Of a stretch of 6,740 nt of DNA, positions 5,472-6,740 are shown one piece after another. The position numbers and the translations under genes are program-made. The DNA comes from Actinomycetota bacterium (GTDB taxonomy: Bacteria; Actinomycetota; Humimicrobiia; Humimicrobiales; Humimicrobiaceae): positions 1 through 6,740 of the forward strand of contig JAMCQQ010000292.1 in the NCBI GenBank assembly GCA_023379515.1, read 5' to 3'. A model generated the notes under the pieces. The model was given only the letters and a program-made list of their open reading frames with translations, was not told the DNA's origin and searched no databases. Each line of letters begins with the position of its first letter. Within the stretch, counting starts at the first letter, position 1.

Positions 5472-5488
5472 ATACTAGAAATTAGATA
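5471..5488 (+). promoter_or_regulatory. Imperfect dyad over the start region, candidate repressor operator
   Basis: TATACTA and TTAGATA flank a short centre and form an imperfect inverted repeat (TAT-CTA against TAG-ATA, with a one-base offset). It covers the end of the -10 region and the first base of the blaI-like gene, where an autorepressor would block transcription. It does not show the classic TACA/TGTA pair of BlaI, MecI and CopY operators, although a single TACA half lies just upstream in the -10. In AT-rich sequence such a dyad can be chance. Confidence 0.3.
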
Positions 5489-5871
5489 TGAAAATTGCAA
5501 AAAACGGCCAAGCGCTTGGTAAACTTGAAAACGAAATAATGAAAATTATTTGGCAATCAGAATTCCCCTTATCTGTTCGAGATGTAATGACATTGCTTCA
5601 AAAGAAACGAACAATTGCCTATACCACGGTTATGACGGTAATGGGAAGATTAACGGAAAAAGGAGTCTTATCCCGTAAATTATATGGTTCAAGCTATCTT
5701 TATGAGCCAAAAGTGAATCGGGAAAAGTTCGTGTCTTCGTACGTGCACAATATGTTTAAGACTGCAGTATCAACGCTTGGACAAGAGGCAGTTACTCATT
5801 TTATAAAGGAAATTCAAAAATTAAGTCCTGAAAGACGCAATAAATTAATAAAGATGCTTGATCAAAAATAA
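5488..5871 (+). CDS. blaI: BlaI/MecI/CopY-family transcriptional repressor
   Basis: This 127-residue protein has the full length of the family. The N-terminal winged helix runs from LGKLENEIMKIIWQ (10-23) through SVRDVMTLLQKK (29-40) to the recognition helix region AYTTVMTVMGRLTEKG (44-59), with a wing around LYGSSYLYEP (65-74). The C-terminal part (75-127) is the helical dimerisation region. Family members are homodimeric repressors of beta-lactamase, penicillin-binding protein or copper-export genes. They are inactivated by proteolysis triggered by an M56 sensor or, in CopY, by metal. CopY has a C-terminal CxC metal motif; this protein has no cysteine, so it is the proteolysis-controlled type and not a direct copper sensor. 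The M56 peptidase gene 13 bases downstream supports this. It probably represses its own promoter; whether it also controls the upstream metal/thiol genes is open. Confidence 0.92.
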   Translation: MKIAKNGQALGKLENEIMKIIWQSEFPLSVRDVMTLLQKKRTIAYTTVMTVMGRLTEKGVLSRKLYGSSYLYEPKVNREKFVSSYVHNMFKTAVSTLGQEAVTHFIKEIQKLSPERRNKLIKMLDQK

Positions 5872-5884
5872 AGCTAAATAGTTG

Positions 5885-6740
5885 ATGAATAGATTTAACG
5901 GAAGTTTTCTCTCCATGTTTTTCTTAAGCTTGCTCGTTTTTGGGGTGCTTATTGCTGTTTTGGCAAAGCCTCTTTCTTTATTTATCAAAGAAACGTTTTA
6001 TTTTTGTCAAAAAATTGTCTCCGGGGACATTTATTCGAGTCTGCATCCATTTTCCAACACTCTAATTTTAAGTGCGGTAATCGCGTTTTCCCTTGGAATC
6101 TTATCTTTTTTAGTCCAATTTTATAAAACACAAAAATTAGTTCAGAAAATGTCCAAGAATTTTGTGGATACGCCGGCGAAGCTTAAGAATATAGTGATTT
6201 CCTTGAGTCTTGGAGAAAAAGTAGATGTGGTTAATGATAAAAGTCTTTTTTCTTTCTGTGCCGGTATTTTTTTTCCTCGTATCATTATTACAACAAGTCT
6301 TGTTGAAAACCTTTCCGAAAAAGAACTTGAAGCTGTTTTACTCCATGAAAAAGCGCACCTTAAAGCCCGGGACCCCTTAAAAATATTGCTTGGAAAAACC
6401 ATCAGCACGATATTTTTCTTTTTGCCCATCTTTAAGGAACTTTATAAAAATATGAATGCGACAAATGAAATTTTAGCAGATCGTTTTGCCATGCAACATC
6501 AAAAAGATAATAGTTATTTAAAAAGAGCGCTTAGGAAAATTTTAATTGCTCCTCAAGTAATGCCTGCAATCTTACCGTCTATTTCGCACCCTGATTATTT
6601 AGAGATTCGTATTCATCGTCTTGTAAATCCGGCAGTTACGAGAAACTTTGGAGTTTCACTTAGAAATCTTTTGTTAAGCGCATTATTTATTATATTAAGC
6701 TTGGTGTTTATTCAAACGCCCGCAAGAGCATTTAAAATTG
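5885..6740 (+). CDS. M56-family (BlaR1-type) membrane metallopeptidase, 5' part
   Basis: The frame runs off the right edge, so the C-terminus is missing; 285 residues are visible. Two membrane helices come first (about 8-28 and 58-80). A cytoplasmic region follows with FSFCAGIFFPRIIITTSL (122-139), matching the PFTFGLFRPVIILP-like segment of the family. Next is the zinc site HEKAH (154-158, HExxH with Glu155 catalytic) followed by a charged ARDP. NEILADRFA (194-202) provides Glu195 as third zinc ligand. Further helices lie at about 166-184 and 260-280. BlaR1/MecR1 proteins sense beta-lactams through an outer C-terminal domain and cleave the BlaI repressor. Whether this one carries a penicillin-binding or another sensor domain lies beyond the edge. 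The ATG at 5885 is preceded in frame by TTG at 5882, and no clear ribosome site is present. Translation may depend on the repressor gene 13 bases upstream. Confidence 0.9.
   Translation, partial: MNRFNGSFLSMFFLSLLVFGVLIAVLAKPLSLFIKETFYFCQKIVSGDIYSSLHPFSNTLILSAVIAFSLGILSFLVQFYKTQKLVQKMSKNFVDTPAKLKNIVISLSLGEKVDVVNDKSLFSFCAGIFFPRIIITTSLVENLSEKELEAVLLHEKAHLKARDPLKILLGKTISTIFFFLPIFKELYKNMNATNEILADRFAMQHQKDNSYLKRALRKILIAPQVMPAILPSISHPDYLEIRIHRLVNPAVTRNFGVSLRNLLLSALFIILSLVFIQTPARAFKI

Noticed and set aside
6142..6429. 95-codon open frame on the - strand
   Set aside because: It lies opposite the M56 peptidase, including its HExxH zinc site, and has no independent support.

Overview
The window is AT-rich, tightly packed bacterial DNA with every recognisable gene on the + strand. 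Many of the genes encode very small membrane proteins. TGA ends several genes (in the ATGA overlaps near 2745 and 4952, and at 3003-3005), so the ordinary bacterial code is in use and not the UGA=Gly code of Gracilibacteria/SR1. The gene style (short proteins, few strong Shine-Dalgarno sites, a UbiB-like kinase, a GH130 remnant of the kind seen in candidate phyla, a BlaI plus M56 peptidase pair) suggests a Patescibacteria/CPR genome, possibly of the Microgenomates group. That placement is an inference from style and recalled family resemblance, not a search result.

Layout. (1) 3-1040: the 3' part of an ABC1/UbiB-family kinase-like gene, cut by the left edge. (2) 1063-3392: a tight run of six small genes: a His/Met-rich DUF2933-like membrane peptide, a CcdA/DsbD-type transmembrane electron carrier with an N-terminal extension, a single-domain HMA metal-binding protein, a single-domain thioredoxin-fold protein (overlapping the HMA gene by ATGA), a 50-residue membrane peptide starting Met-Lys-Cys-Cys, and a two-helix membrane protein. 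(3) 3425-3697: the N-terminal stub of a GH130 glycosidase/phosphorylase joined to an unrelated tail, probably a broken gene. (4) 3773-5425: a second group of small envelope proteins: a DUF5676-like protein, an unrecognised three-helix protein with a CxxxC, a four-helix protein with a Cys-Cys-Ser-His motif, and a membrane-anchored outer domain with a Gly-His-His motif. (5) 5443-6740: a good sigma70-type promoter, a BlaI/MecI/CopY-family repressor, and an M56 (BlaR1-type) metallopeptidase cut by the right edge.

How they may work together. The central genes look like a metal and thiol handling cassette. Cytoplasmic metal capture (HMA, CxxC), cytoplasmic dithiol chemistry (thioredoxin fold, CHEC) and transmembrane electron transfer (CcdA, paired membrane cysteines) sit side by side, surrounded by small membrane proteins rich in Cys, His or Met. 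The BlaI/M56 pair downstream is a plausible envelope-stress or metal/antibiotic sensor for the locus, but only its own promoter is visible. No P-type metal ATPase, metal reductase or c-type cytochrome is present in the window. No RNA genes, CRISPR arrays, insertion sequences or long repeats were seen, and no gene-free stretch exceeds about 100 bases.
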